Under the pieces are notes generated by a model. It saw only the letters and a list, made by a program, of their open reading frames with translations. It did no database searches and was not told where the DNA came from. From Tharpella sp964457755 (lineage in GTDB: Bacteria; Desulfobacterota; Anaeroferrophillalia; Anaeroferrophillales; Tharpellaceae), in assembly GCA_964457755.1 (NCBI GenBank), contig CAYWGC010000057.1:1-17684 (forward strand): DNA of 17,684 nucleotides. Direction: 5' to 3'. Below are positions 5,610 through 14,027 of this stretch, piece by piece (the first letter of the stretch is position 1; the number at the start of each line of letters is the position of its first letter). Made by a program: the position numbers and the translations under genes.

Positions 5610-7565
5610 ATGGAAAAAAGTATCACAAAGCTTATAGAGCCCATAACTATAGGAACTATGGAACTTGAAAACAGGATGGCTATGCCTCCCATGACAATGT
5701 GCTATGCTGGTGAGACCGGTGGCGTGAGTCAGCAGCAGATCAACTATTTTGTTGAGAGAGCCAAAGGTGGTGCAGGATTAATAATAGTAGGGGGGGTTAC
5801 CGTTGAAAGCAAACTTGGAAGATTGTTTTGCCCTTCCCCATTGTTGTCTATTGATAGCGATGACTATGTAGCGGGGTACAACAGGTTGGTCGAGGCGGTC
5901 CATGATCAGGGGGCCAAGATTGCGATACAGCTTTATCATGCCGGCCGGCAGACAACTATTGAAAGAACTGGTGGAAATCAGCCCATTTCCTCTTCCAATG
6001 TTGAAACCACTCTAGTGGGCCTTGTTCCAATGCCAAGTGCCAGGGAAATGACTGTCGATGAGATCTTGCAGCACGAAGATGCCTATGCGGAAGCTGCTCG
6101 ACGGGCCATGACCGCAGGCTTTGATGCTGTATTGATTGACGGTGGTGGGGGATACGGAATCGCCCAGTTCATGTCCCCCTATGTGAACAAAAGAACAGAC
6201 GCATATGGCGGGGATCTCCAAGCTCGAATGCGTTTTCCGCTGAGAATCATTGAGAAGGTAAGAGAAAAAGTGGGTCCGGATTATACACTCCTTTTCGACC
6301 TCCCCGCAGATGAGCTTATAAATGGGGGAATCAGACTGGAAGAAAGCAAAATTATGGCTCGAATGTTGGAGGAAGCTGGTATCAATGGATTCCGAATCCA
6401 TGTGGGTCTTTATGAAACTTATCAATATGTGATTCCGCCGGCAGCGGTTTCAAGAGGCGCACATGTCCACTTAGCCAAAGGGATCAAAGAGGCGGTTCAC
6501 GACGCCAAAGTGATGATAGGACACAGAATCAATGATCCGCTTGTCGCTGAGGAAATTTTGCAAAACAAAATGGCGGACGTTATTCTCCTCGGCAGACCCC
6601 TAATCGCCGATTCGGAATTTCCGAAAAAGGTAGCGGAGGGGCGTTTGCAAGATATCCGAAAATGCATTGGCTGTAATGAAGGCTGCATCGGCAGGGTAGT
6701 CAAGGGTCTCCCAGGGCAATGCGCGGTTAACCCGGTGGTGGGCAAGGAAAAAGAATACCGGATCATTCCAGCCAAAAAACCCAAGAAGATCCTCATCATT
6801 GGTGGAGGCGTGGGTGGAATGGAGTCTGCACGCGTAGCGGCGTTGAGAGGTCACCAAGTTGCGCTATGGGACAACTGCAAGCAACTTGGCGGGCAGGCGA
6901 TTACTGCGGCCATTCCCCCACACAAATACGAAATCAAAGGCTTGATCCAATATCTTATAACACAGCTTGAAAAATTGAAGGTTGATGTGCAACTTGAAAA
7001 GAAAGCAACGGCTGAAGATGTTTTGGGAAAGAAGCCGGACGTTGTTATTGTTGCGACGGGGGCTAAGCCGTTTGTTCCTGTTATTCCAGGTTTTGAACAG
7101 GTGAATGTTGTGACGGCTTTGGACGTACTTACCGGAAAGGTGAATACCGGCACAAAAATCGTGATTGTGGGCGGGGGGCTGGTAGGTCTTGAAACAGCGG
7201 ATTTTCTGGCTGAAAAAGGGAAGAAGATTACGGTAATGGAAATGCTCCCCGATGCAGGAGGAGATGTAGAACTTTTCACAAAGATGTTCTTGCTAAATAG
7301 ATTAGGCGACGCTGGTGTAATCATTCGAACAAACACTAAAGTATGTGAAATTACAGTCGATTGTGTCTTGTCAGACGAAGCAAATTTGAAAGAGTTAAGC
7401 GAGTGCGACACCGTTATCAACGCTGTCGGTATGCAACCCAATGATAGTCTTTTTGTAGCGTTAAAAGATCAAATTGCAGAAGTATTTGCAGTAGGGGATT
7501 GTAAAAATCCAAGAAATATATTCAATGCGATTCATGAAGGCGCGAGAGTTGCGAGAGCAATTTAA
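5610..7565 (+). CDS. OYE-family 2-enoate reductase/2,4-dienoyl-CoA reductase-type Fe-S flavoenzyme
   Basis: A 651-residue enzyme with three parts. Residues 1-340 form the FMN-binding TIM barrel of the Old Yellow Enzyme type (LENRMAMPPM, IQLYHAGRQ, RTDAYGGDLQARMRFPL). Cys352, Cys355, Cys359 and Cys371 form the C-x2-C-x3-C-x11-C site for a 4Fe-4S cluster. The C-terminal half has two dinucleotide folds, GGGVGG at 398-403 for FAD and GGGLVG starting at 521 for NAD(P)H, ending in FAVGDCKNP...FNAIHEGARVARAI. The length is usual for this group. Members reduce enoates, dienoyl-CoA or, in the naphthoyl-CoA reductase branch, aromatic rings. The ATG at 5610 has AAGGAG 6 bases upstream and is preferred to the ATG at 5592, which precedes that site. 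The gene lies in the segment bracketed by direct repeats, convergent with the regulator. Confidence 0.93.
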   Translation: MEKSITKLIEPITIGTMELENRMAMPPMTMCYAGETGGVSQQQINYFVERAKGGAGLIIVGGVTVESKLGRLFCPSPLLSIDSDDYVAGYNRLVEAVHDQGAKIAIQLYHAGRQTTIERTGGNQPISSSNVETTLVGLVPMPSAREMTVDEILQHEDAYAEAARRAMTAGFDAVLIDGGGGYGIAQFMSPYVNKRTDAYGGDLQARMRFPLRIIEKVREKVGPDYTLLFDLPADELINGGIRLEESKIMARMLEEAGINGFRIHVGLYETYQYVIPPAAVSRGAHVHLAKGIKEAVHDAKVMIGHRINDPLVAEEILQNKMADVILLGRPLIADSEFPKKVAEGRLQDIRKCIGCNEGCIGRVVKGLPGQCAVNPVVGKEKEYRIIPAKKPKKILIIGGGVGGMESARVAALRGHQVALWDNCKQLGGQAITAAIPPHKYEIKGLIQYLITQLEKLKVDVQLEKKATAEDVLGKKPDVVIVATGAKPFVPVIPGFEQVNVVTALDVLTGKVNTGTKIVIVGGGLVGLETADFLAEKGKKITVMEMLPDAGGDVELFTKMFLLNRLGDAGVIIRTNTKVCEITVDCVLSDEANLKELSECDTVINAVGMQPNDSLFVALKDQIAEVFAVGDCKNPRNIFNAIHEGARVARAI

Positions 7566-7607
7566 TCCGGTCATTGCAGTATGAAGTAGGTAAAGGTATG
7601 GAGTCGA

Positions 7608-7865
7608 TTTTGATCTTAGCCAGTTTTCAGGCCAAGTTTTCTCATTCGAGACACCAGGGTGCTTCTTTTTAAGCCAAGAATCGCAGTGGCCCCATCGGTG
7701 CCACTGACTTTTCCATTGGTTCTATCAAGTACATATTGAATGTATTTTCGTTGTAGATCGTCACTAGTGGGTAGCTCAGCAAAAGGATGATTGTCGGCTT
7801 TCATGGTGTTGAGTGGAAGGTCGATTTCCAGATGATCTTCTGAAGAGAGCAATGTGGCCCTTTCT
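7608..7865. repeat. Direct repeat, right copy (3' end of intact regulator gene)
   Basis: This is the counterpart of 4631-4888 in the same orientation. It overlaps the last 250 bases of the intact regulator coding sequence plus the eight bases after its stop codon. Confidence 0.93.
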
Positions 7866-10738
7866 ATGATATTTTCAAGTTCTCGTACATTCCCTGGCCA
7901 GTTATATTGTTGCAACAGCTTTTCGTTTTCCGAGTCAATCGTAAGGTTGGAGCGCTGGTATCTTTTTGCATAGAGATTAAGGAAATATTTTGTAAAGAGG
8001 GGAATGTCTTCACGTCGCTCTCGTAAGGGCGGCACCCGTAAAGGGATCACATTCAGTCGATAATAGAGATCCTCGCGAAACCTGCCGGCAGTTACCTCTT
8101 CGGCCAGGTTGCGATTTGTTGCGGCAATCAGCCTAAAGTCAGAATGTATTGTTCGCATGCCACCCAGCCTAAAAAAAGTACCTTCCTGGATTGCCCGTAA
8201 AAGTTTAACCTGAATAGATTTTGGCAGTTCACCAATTTCATCGATGAAGAGGCTACTTTTGTGAGCAAGTTCAAGCCGCCCAATTTTTTGACGATCGGCT
8301 CCGGTGAAAGCGCCTTTTTCATGTCCGAATAGTTCACTTTCGATCAATCCTTCCGGAATTGTAGTTGCATCAACAATGATAAAGGGTTCGTTATGCCGCT
8401 GGCTCAGCGCGTGTATCTGGTGGGCTATCACCTCTTTCCCGACCCCGGTTTCTCCTGAGAGTAAAATTGTTGAATCTGATGGGGCCACTTTACTTAATTG
8501 TTTTGCCAAGCTTTTCATGGCTTGACTTTTGTGGATTAAAACCTTGCCGGTCTCGGACTCTTTAATAAGTTCTTTCTTGACAGTTAAATTTTGTAGTTCT
8601 TTCTGTTGGTGAAAAAATTTCCATAGCTGGGTCGTCTGGCGACTGAAATGACAAATCATTTTGTTAAGCATTTCAGTGTTGACGAGATCAAAAGAGTCTT
8701 GCAGGTATGAGTTGTCATGATAAAGAACCGCTTGGAGCCTGTTTTTGAGCTCAATGGGCAGGCATAACATTGCTTTGATAGTGCTGCCCGACTGCAATAA
8801 ACCGTCTTTTTTATCGCGGATTAAGATTGCCTGGTTCTTTTTGAAAGCTCTTTTTATGATCTCTCTGCTCTGTTTAAAATCATCTGCCTCTATGTCGTTG
8901 GTTGTTAAATTGCTGGATGCAATAAGATTAGGGTTGCTGTTTGAATTCCCAGACTGGAATTGGAATAACCCGCCGCGTTCTGCTCTTAAAAACCGATTTA
9001 TGGCAAGAATTGCCAGAGATGAAATTTCATTCTGACTATTAATGTTGAATATCGATTCACTTAATTCGATGTATCGGTCAAATGATTCTTTTGGGGGGGC
9101 TGATGAATGTTGTTCCTGCTGTTCCGGGGTTAGTAAGTATTTGAGATCTTCAGGGAAATAATCATCGGCATATTCCCTTAATGTGGTCCAGGCTTTTTGT
9201 ATATGTCGACGAGCTTCAAAAATATCATCTCTGGCAAGCTCATAGCGAGCTCTTTCGAGAATGGTTTTAGATAGTTGGATACGATCACCGGATAGATCTA
9301 GGCAGTCTTCGCTATCTTTTAGATCATTTAAAATAGAAATTTTTGATCTGTTTTCAGCTATCTTTTTTTGCGCCTCTAAACGAAGTGCCACCCCTTGCAA
9401 ATGGACATTGTTCTCTTTGACGGCTCGTTCTCTGATTTGAGCAAAGGTAATAAAGTCTGGAATAGGTTCATATCCGAGTTTTTCAAACTCATAAACCATC
9501 TCCATTATCCAAGGAGATGAAAATTGACGAATAAAGCCAGCCTCTATCCCTGTCTTCATTGCCCGACTTAAAAATTCATGGGCCTCAACTGGGCGGTTGG
9601 AGTTAAAGCTTTTTAATGACTGTACTCCTTTAGCAAAAAATAAGGATAATTTATTGTTGCTGGCTTGGGCTTCTTTTTCGGCTTCTTTAAGGTGAAAGTC
9701 AGCTTCTTTTTCTCTTTTAAGTAAGTACAGAGCAGTACCTAAAAGCATCCTCAAAGTTGTTGCAATTGTATGGTTTGAGCGTTCTTTACTCATTCGCCAG
9801 TGGCAATCAAGACTGCCGATGGCCCGGTGAAACTCGCCGAGATATAGCAGCGTATAGCCAAAAAATATTATGGCTAGGGGAAATGCTGGTTGTCCCTTTT
9901 CTTGAGATTCATATAATTTTACCGCCCGTTCCAGGGGGGGCAGTGCCTTCTTGAACAATCCCTGTATAAAATAAAATAGTCCTAAAAAAACTGCAGATCG
10001 GTCAAGCATGTCTTCATCTGAGAACTCTTCGGCTCCTTTAATTCCTATCGACAAAGCCATCAGGGCATCCTCTCGTCGGTCAGTGAAATAATAGAGTCTT
10101 CCCAAATGCATATTGATGATAGCATGAGAGCGTAAATCACCTAGCTTTTTGGCGACTTCATGGGTTTTGTGTAGATGTTTGGAGAGTTGGGACAGGCCTT
10201 TACCCAGGATGAAAGAGATGTTGGATAACTCTAGTATTGCCGCGATATAGAGCTTTTTATAATTATTATCTTCCAATAAGTATATCATTCGGTCAGACGC
10301 TTGCTGCAGGATTTCCCAGGCTTGCAGCAGGTTATTATTTTTTAAAAAATTATTGGCAAGTTCAATTTCCATTTCAATAATTTCTTTTTCAAGCCCGGCT
10401 TTATTCATTAGTAGAATGAATGTTTGGGGGCCGACCTGCATTTCTGGGCTGGAATCCTGTAGCTGATGCACGATTGTTGCTATACGGTCAGGGGTATTAA
10501 TTTTTGCAAGTATCTTTTTAGCTTTTGCGGGTATTTGCCGGCTTATGGCAAAGTTGTCGTCTTCGGACTGGATAAGCCAGCCCAGTTTTTTGGATTTGTT
10601 GATCACTTCAAATAGCGGGCCTGGTAACAGTGGTGCGAGTTGTCCAATTATGGCAATAGCAATACTCGTTTCAAAGGCATCTAAAACCGCTAGGAAATCC
10701 CATTGTTCAGTTGAGAACTTGGGTATTGTTTTTACCAT
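7616..10738 (-). CDS. Sigma-54-dependent transcriptional activator with N-terminal TPR-like sensor region
   Basis: A 1040-residue enhancer-binding protein. Residues 1-90 look like a winged-helix domain; about 130-450 are repetitive helical pairs typical of TPR/MalT-like regions; about 550-705 resemble a GAF domain. The AAA+ domain follows, with Walker A GETGVGKE (762-769), the sigma-54 contact loop GAFTGA (809-814) and Walker B LFIDEIGE (Asp833, Glu834). A Fis-type HTH fills the last 50 residues. No receiver domain or transmembrane segment is present, so it probably senses a cytosolic ligand or protein partner. GAGGAG lies seven bases before the ATG. It is divergent from the CoA-ligase operon, whose leader holds a -24/-12 promoter, so it most likely activates that operon. 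Its 3' end is partly duplicated at 4639-4888. Confidence 0.95.
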   Translation of the reverse strand: MVKTIPKFSTEQWDFLAVLDAFETSIAIAIIGQLAPLLPGPLFEVINKSKKLGWLIQSEDDNFAISRQIPAKAKKILAKINTPDRIATIVHQLQDSSPEMQVGPQTFILLMNKAGLEKEIIEMEIELANNFLKNNNLLQAWEILQQASDRMIYLLEDNNYKKLYIAAILELSNISFILGKGLSQLSKHLHKTHEVAKKLGDLRSHAIINMHLGRLYYFTDRREDALMALSIGIKGAEEFSDEDMLDRSAVFLGLFYFIQGLFKKALPPLERAVKLYESQEKGQPAFPLAIIFFGYTLLYLGEFHRAIGSLDCHWRMSKERSNHTIATTLRMLLGTALYLLKREKEADFHLKEAEKEAQASNNKLSLFFAKGVQSLKSFNSNRPVEAHEFLSRAMKTGIEAGFIRQFSSPWIMEMVYEFEKLGYEPIPDFITFAQIRERAVKENNVHLQGVALRLEAQKKIAENRSKISILNDLKDSEDCLDLSGDRIQLSKTILERARYELARDDIFEARRHIQKAWTTLREYADDYFPEDLKYLLTPEQQEQHSSAPPKESFDRYIELSESIFNINSQNEISSLAILAINRFLRAERGGLFQFQSGNSNSNPNLIASSNLTTNDIEADDFKQSREIIKRAFKKNQAILIRDKKDGLLQSGSTIKAMLCLPIELKNRLQAVLYHDNSYLQDSFDLVNTEMLNKMICHFSRQTTQLWKFFHQQKELQNLTVKKELIKESETGKVLIHKSQAMKSLAKQLSKVAPSDSTILLSGETGVGKEVIAHQIHALSQRHNEPFIIVDATTIPEGLIESELFGHEKGAFTGADRQKIGRLELAHKSSLFIDEIGELPKSIQVKLLRAIQEGTFFRLGGMRTIHSDFRLIAATNRNLAEEVTAGRFREDLYYRLNVIPLRVPPLRERREDIPLFTKYFLNLYAKRYQRSNLTIDSENEKLLQQYNWPGNVRELENIIERATLLSSEDHLEIDLPLNTMKADNHPFAELPTSDDLQRKYIQYVLDRTNGKVSGTDGATAILGLKRSTLVSRMRKLGLKTG

Positions 10739-10769
10739 GGATTAACTCCTCGAACTTTTAGTTTCCCAA

Positions 10770-10798
10770 ACTATAACAGAATTATGATCAGGAGGCAA
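10770..10798 (-). promoter_or_regulatory. Candidate sigma-70 promoter for the regulator gene
   Basis: On the minus strand TTGCCT (10793-10798) and TATAGT (10770-10775) are separated by 17 bases, the optimal spacing. The -10 element lies about 30 bases before the regulator start codon. Housekeeping transcription of an activator gene is usual for this class of regulators. Confidence 0.55.
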
Positions 10799-10817
10799 CG
10801 GCTTTGTCGTTATATCA

Positions 10818-10842
10818 ACACAATGGTGTCTACATAGTGTCT
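10818..10842. promoter_or_regulatory. Candidate upstream activator site (GTGTCT repeats)
   Basis: Two GTGTCT copies start at 10826 and 10837, 11 bp apart or about one helical turn. The first also forms the short palindrome ACAC-AATG-GTGT (10818-10829). The cluster lies about 75-100 bp upstream of the -24/-12 promoter, a normal enhancer distance for a sigma-54 activator. No second such site was seen, so the assignment is tentative. Confidence 0.35.
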
Positions 10843-10913
10843 TTAAATTTCTTTTGCACAGGCTAAGAATTAAATTACGTTTATATTTCAAACATTTGCA
10901 TAATGTTGGTGTT

Positions 10914-10930
10914 TTGGTATGAGCATTGCA
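10914..10930 (+). promoter_or_regulatory. Sigma-54 (-24/-12) promoter of the CoA-ligase operon
   Basis: TTGGTATGAGCATTGCA matches the sigma-54 consensus TTGGCACG-N4-TTGCA at all positions except two C-to-T changes. The invariant GG (10916-10917) and GC (10928-10929) are exactly ten bases apart. The expected transcription start is near 10941, leaving a leader of about 57 bases to the ATG at 10998. A sigma-54 activator gene directly upstream and divergent makes the call stronger. Confidence 0.88.
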
Positions 10931-10997
10931 GTTTGCAATTGTTCTTTACTTGTTAAAAAACCGTTTTGACAATAAATTTTTATGAAGGAGTATGTCG

Positions 10998-12611
10998 ATG
11001 ATTGATTCTTCAGTTCTTAATCCAGATATTATAGGCCATTTGCTGGAGCTTAAAGCCAAAGAGGTGCCCGAACAGGAGGTCTTGATTTTTGAGCGCGGCG
11101 AGCGCAGTGAAATTCGTTTGACCTATCGGGATATCTATGAAAACTCCAACAAGATTGCTCGATTGCTGCTGGATAATGGGGTTGGTTCGGGAGATACCTT
11201 TGCCGTCTTTATGAAAAACCATCCCGAGTTTGTCTACTCTTTGGTTGCAGCCAGTACAATTGGTGCGACGTTGGTTCCGGTTGATCCGCGAACCATCGGT
11301 GAACGTCTGGAATACCTGATTAACGATAGTAAGGCTAAGGCGATAATTGCTGTCGATGAGTGTGCTGTTCAGTTGAGCGAAGTTATCGATCGACTCTCCG
11401 GGGTTAAGTTTACGGCAATTGCTTATCTAGTTGATTCTGTAGTCCCGGTTGATAGCCGTTTTCATAACCTTAATCAGACCCTTAGACAGGGTAGTTGGCG
11501 CAAGGTTGAACAGCACTGTTTCGATCTCAAACAGCCTTTGGAAATCATCTATACCTCGGGTACTACTGGTGACCCCAAGGGCGTGGTGATCACCGGGGCG
11601 CGGGTGGTTGGTTTCAGACAGTTGGCGCACGCGGTTATGAAGTACGAAGCTGAAGATATCCTTTACAGTGGACTCTCGTTGACGCATGGTAATGCTCAGG
11701 CGGTGACCCTGTTTCCGGCATTGATGTTGGGGTTTAAAGCGGTCTTTAGTACGAGTTTTACCCGGAGCCGGATTTGGGATATTTGTCGGAAATATGGTTG
11801 TACGACCTTTTCTCTGCTCGGTGGGATGATGTCGGGCATCGCCAACCTGACGGAAAAGGATGATGATGCCGATAACCCGGTAAGGATGGTTGTTAATGCC
11901 GGGACTCCGGCGTCTTTGTGGGAGGATTTTGAAAACCGTTTTGGAATAAAGATTCTTGAGTGGTATGGAGCGGTTGAAGGAGGTCTGGCCTTTAAACCTA
12001 TTGGTGAAGGGCCGGTTGGCTCTTTCGGTAAACCGTTTGCCGGAGTTATGGAATTTAAAGTGGTTGACGAAGATGATAACGAAGTCGCGGCTGGGGTGGT
12101 CGGTGAGCTGATTTCGCGTATGCTCAAAGGTGAGACCAAAGTTGATTACCATGGAAAACCTGGAGCCTCCGATGATAAAACCCGGGGTGGCTGGTTGCGT
12201 AGCGGCGATATGGTGCACGTCAATGAAGAGGGCTGGTTCTTTTTCGATTATCGCAAAGGCGGCGGCCTGCGCCGAGCCGGTGATTTTATCCAGCCTGAGT
12301 TTGTCGAAACCGTTATCGGTCGGCATCCTGAAGTAAGTGAAGTTTGTGTTTATGGGGTTCCGGCAGCTTCCGGGTCTCCGGGTGAGAGCGATATTGTTGC
12401 CGCCGTAGTACCTTTCCCGGGGCAAGAGATTGATCCGGCGGTGATCTATGCTTACTGTCAGAAGAGTTTGGAGAATAGTAATATTCCCAGTTTCTTGCAG
12501 GCGGTTGCGGCCATACCTAAAACCGTGTCAGAAAAACATCAACCCCGTCTCCTTAAAGTGCAGTTTGAAAAAGGCGAAGGTGATATTTTCAAGTATGAAA
12601 ATTATAAATAA
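10998..12611 (+). CDS. Acyl-CoA ligase (class I adenylate-forming, caiC/ligase-like)
   Basis: A 537-residue ligase, first gene of the sigma-54 operon. Motifs are complete: A3 YTSGTTGDPKG (Tyr185 onward), A5 EWYGAVEG (Glu321-Gly328), A7 WLRSGD, A8 YRKGGGLRRAGDFI, and an A10 region with Lys513 in SEKHQ. The A8 hinge reads KGGGLRRAGDFI, where most relatives have a KD-I/G pair. By family it makes an acyl-adenylate and then the CoA thioester of an incoming acid. ATG at 10998 is preferred because GGAG (10987-10990) is seven bases upstream; the ATG at 10992 is only one base from it. It is not a close copy of the ligase at 1-1536, so the two probably use different acids. The thiolase gene follows after 16 bp. 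Confidence 0.93.
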   Translation: MIDSSVLNPDIIGHLLELKAKEVPEQEVLIFERGERSEIRLTYRDIYENSNKIARLLLDNGVGSGDTFAVFMKNHPEFVYSLVAASTIGATLVPVDPRTIGERLEYLINDSKAKAIIAVDECAVQLSEVIDRLSGVKFTAIAYLVDSVVPVDSRFHNLNQTLRQGSWRKVEQHCFDLKQPLEIIYTSGTTGDPKGVVITGARVVGFRQLAHAVMKYEAEDILYSGLSLTHGNAQAVTLFPALMLGFKAVFSTSFTRSRIWDICRKYGCTTFSLLGGMMSGIANLTEKDDDADNPVRMVVNAGTPASLWEDFENRFGIKILEWYGAVEGGLAFKPIGEGPVGSFGKPFAGVMEFKVVDEDDNEVAAGVVGELISRMLKGETKVDYHGKPGASDDKTRGGWLRSGDMVHVNEEGWFFFDYRKGGGLRRAGDFIQPEFVETVIGRHPEVSEVCVYGVPAASGSPGESDIVAAVVPFPGQEIDPAVIYAYCQKSLENSNIPSFLQAVAAIPKTVSEKHQPRLLKVQFEKGEGDIFKYENYK

Positions 12612-12627
12612 ATATATGGAGTAGAAT

Positions 12628-13866
12628 ATGGAGAATGTTTATATTGTCGGAGTCGGGAAGATTAGATTCAATAAATACCCCACTGAAACCGTACGCACTA
12701 TGGCGGAAAAGGCTGTAAACCTGGCGCTTGAGGATGCTGGTTTAGGGAAGGATGATCTTGAGTCGATCTATTTCGCCAACAGTTTCTGGGGAATGTTCGA
12801 TAAGCAGGACTCAATCAGGGGTCAGGTTATTATGCGCGGTATGGGGATCGACAAGATTCCGGTTACCAATGTTGAAAATGCATGTGCTGGTGCTTCGACT
12901 GCCCTGCACCTGGCCTATACTGGAATTCGGGCCGGGATGTTTGATGTCGCTCTGGCGCTTGGTTCGGAGAAGATTACCAACCCCGATAAGGCTCTTTCAT
13001 TTGCGGCTTACGCTCGGGCGATAGATGTCGAGAATTTTGAAAAGCATATCAATCTGATCACCAGTATGGGAAAATCCTTCGAGCTGCCTGACGCCGTAAG
13101 TGAAACAGCACCGGGTCAGGGCCGCAGTGTTTTTATGGACGTCTATGCCATGATGTGCCGCTGGCATATGAGCCGTTTCGGTTCGACTCAGCGCCAGTTG
13201 GCCGAAATCTGCTCGAAAAACCATTTTCATGCATCACTCAATCCTCTGGCTCAGTATCAGAATACCATGAGCGTTGAAGAGGTCTTGGCAGATGTGCCGA
13301 TTACCTATCCTTTGACCCGGGCGATGTGCGCTCCGGTAGGTGACGGGGCGGCCGCAGCAATCGTCTGTTCTGAAAGCTATTTGAAAAAGCTTCAGGATAT
13401 TGTGCCGGTCAAGATTGTAGCCTCAGTTCTTGGTCAGGGTAGTGATCGAGAGATGGATGGTATCGATATCGGTGAGCGTTTATCCAAACAGGCCTACGAG
13501 ATGGCCGGGGTTGGGCCTGAAGATATAGATTTTGCCGAACTCCATGATGCCACCGCCTATGGTGAACTGCATCAGAGTGAGGTGATGGGTTTTTGTCCTC
13601 ACGGTGAAGGTGGCCCTTTTGCTGAATCGGGTGCTACCAGATTGGGTGGAAAAATCCCCCTGAATACCTCCGGTGGTCTGGAGAGTAACGGGCACCCCAT
13701 CGGTGCTTCAGGCTTGTCACAGATTCACGAACTCGTCACCCAGATTCGCGGTGTTGCCGGAAAACGGCAAGTGGCCGGAGCCCGGATCGGCATGGCCGAA
13801 AACGGCGGTGGCAGTATTGGCGTCGAAGAGGCCGCGATGTGCATTCATATTCTTGAAAAAGCTTAG
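12628..13866 (+). CDS. Thiolase family protein (SCP2/acetyl-CoA acetyltransferase-like)
   Basis: A 412-residue thiolase. The nucleophilic cysteine is Cys86 in ENACAGAS, and NTSGGLESNGHPIGASG (His356) is the C-terminal catalytic loop. The other loops differ from biosynthetic thiolases: HDATAYGE (His306) replaces the HDCF of SCP2/archaeal types, and ENGGGSIG replaces CIGGGMG, so I see no obvious second catalytic cysteine at either usual position. By family it would cleave a 3-oxoacyl-CoA with CoA. Thiolases of this branch often work with a small DUF35/OB-fold zinc protein encoded next door; none is visible here. It follows the CoA ligase by 16 bp with a GGAG site and is probably co-transcribed. 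It could also act as a condensing enzyme. Confidence 0.92.
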   Translation: MENVYIVGVGKIRFNKYPTETVRTMAEKAVNLALEDAGLGKDDLESIYFANSFWGMFDKQDSIRGQVIMRGMGIDKIPVTNVENACAGASTALHLAYTGIRAGMFDVALALGSEKITNPDKALSFAAYARAIDVENFEKHINLITSMGKSFELPDAVSETAPGQGRSVFMDVYAMMCRWHMSRFGSTQRQLAEICSKNHFHASLNPLAQYQNTMSVEEVLADVPITYPLTRAMCAPVGDGAAAAIVCSESYLKKLQDIVPVKIVASVLGQGSDREMDGIDIGERLSKQAYEMAGVGPEDIDFAELHDATAYGELHQSEVMGFCPHGEGGPFAESGATRLGGKIPLNTSGGLESNGHPIGASGLSQIHELVTQIRGVAGKRQVAGARIGMAENGGGSIGVEEAAMCIHILEKA

Positions 13867-13906
13867 CCTTACAGGTATCATCCCCAACTGTCTCGATGCG
13901 ATGGAT

Positions 13907-14027
13907 ACCCCAAGGGCACTTCCTCACTTCGTTCGGGCGCAGCCTCCAGGCCGGGCTTTCACCCTAAAGGGCACAAGAGCCCGTGACGAGTTGCGCTGTG
14001 AGTGAAGTCAGGAAGTACTCTTGGGGT
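13907..14027. repeat. Nested imperfect inverted-repeat element (REP/MITE-like)
   Basis: Outer arms 13907-13930 and 14004-14027 match as reverse complements at 21 of 24 positions. Inside them GCGCA (13937-13941) pairs with TGCGC (13992-13996) and CGGGCT (13952-13957) pairs with AGCCCG (13978-13983), with a small CCCT/AGGG hairpin at the centre. The whole 121-bp unit could fold into one long stem-loop. It is the only notable content of the 272-bp gap between the thiolase and SDR genes, and it contains no ORF with a plausible start. No T-run follows, so it is unlikely to be a simple terminator. It looks like a dispersed structured repeat, which needs copies elsewhere in the genome to prove. Confidence 0.65.

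Noticed and set aside
13907..14027. Integron attC site
   Set aside because: The length and hairpin shape are similar, but no RYYYAAC/GTTRRRY core sites are present at the ends.
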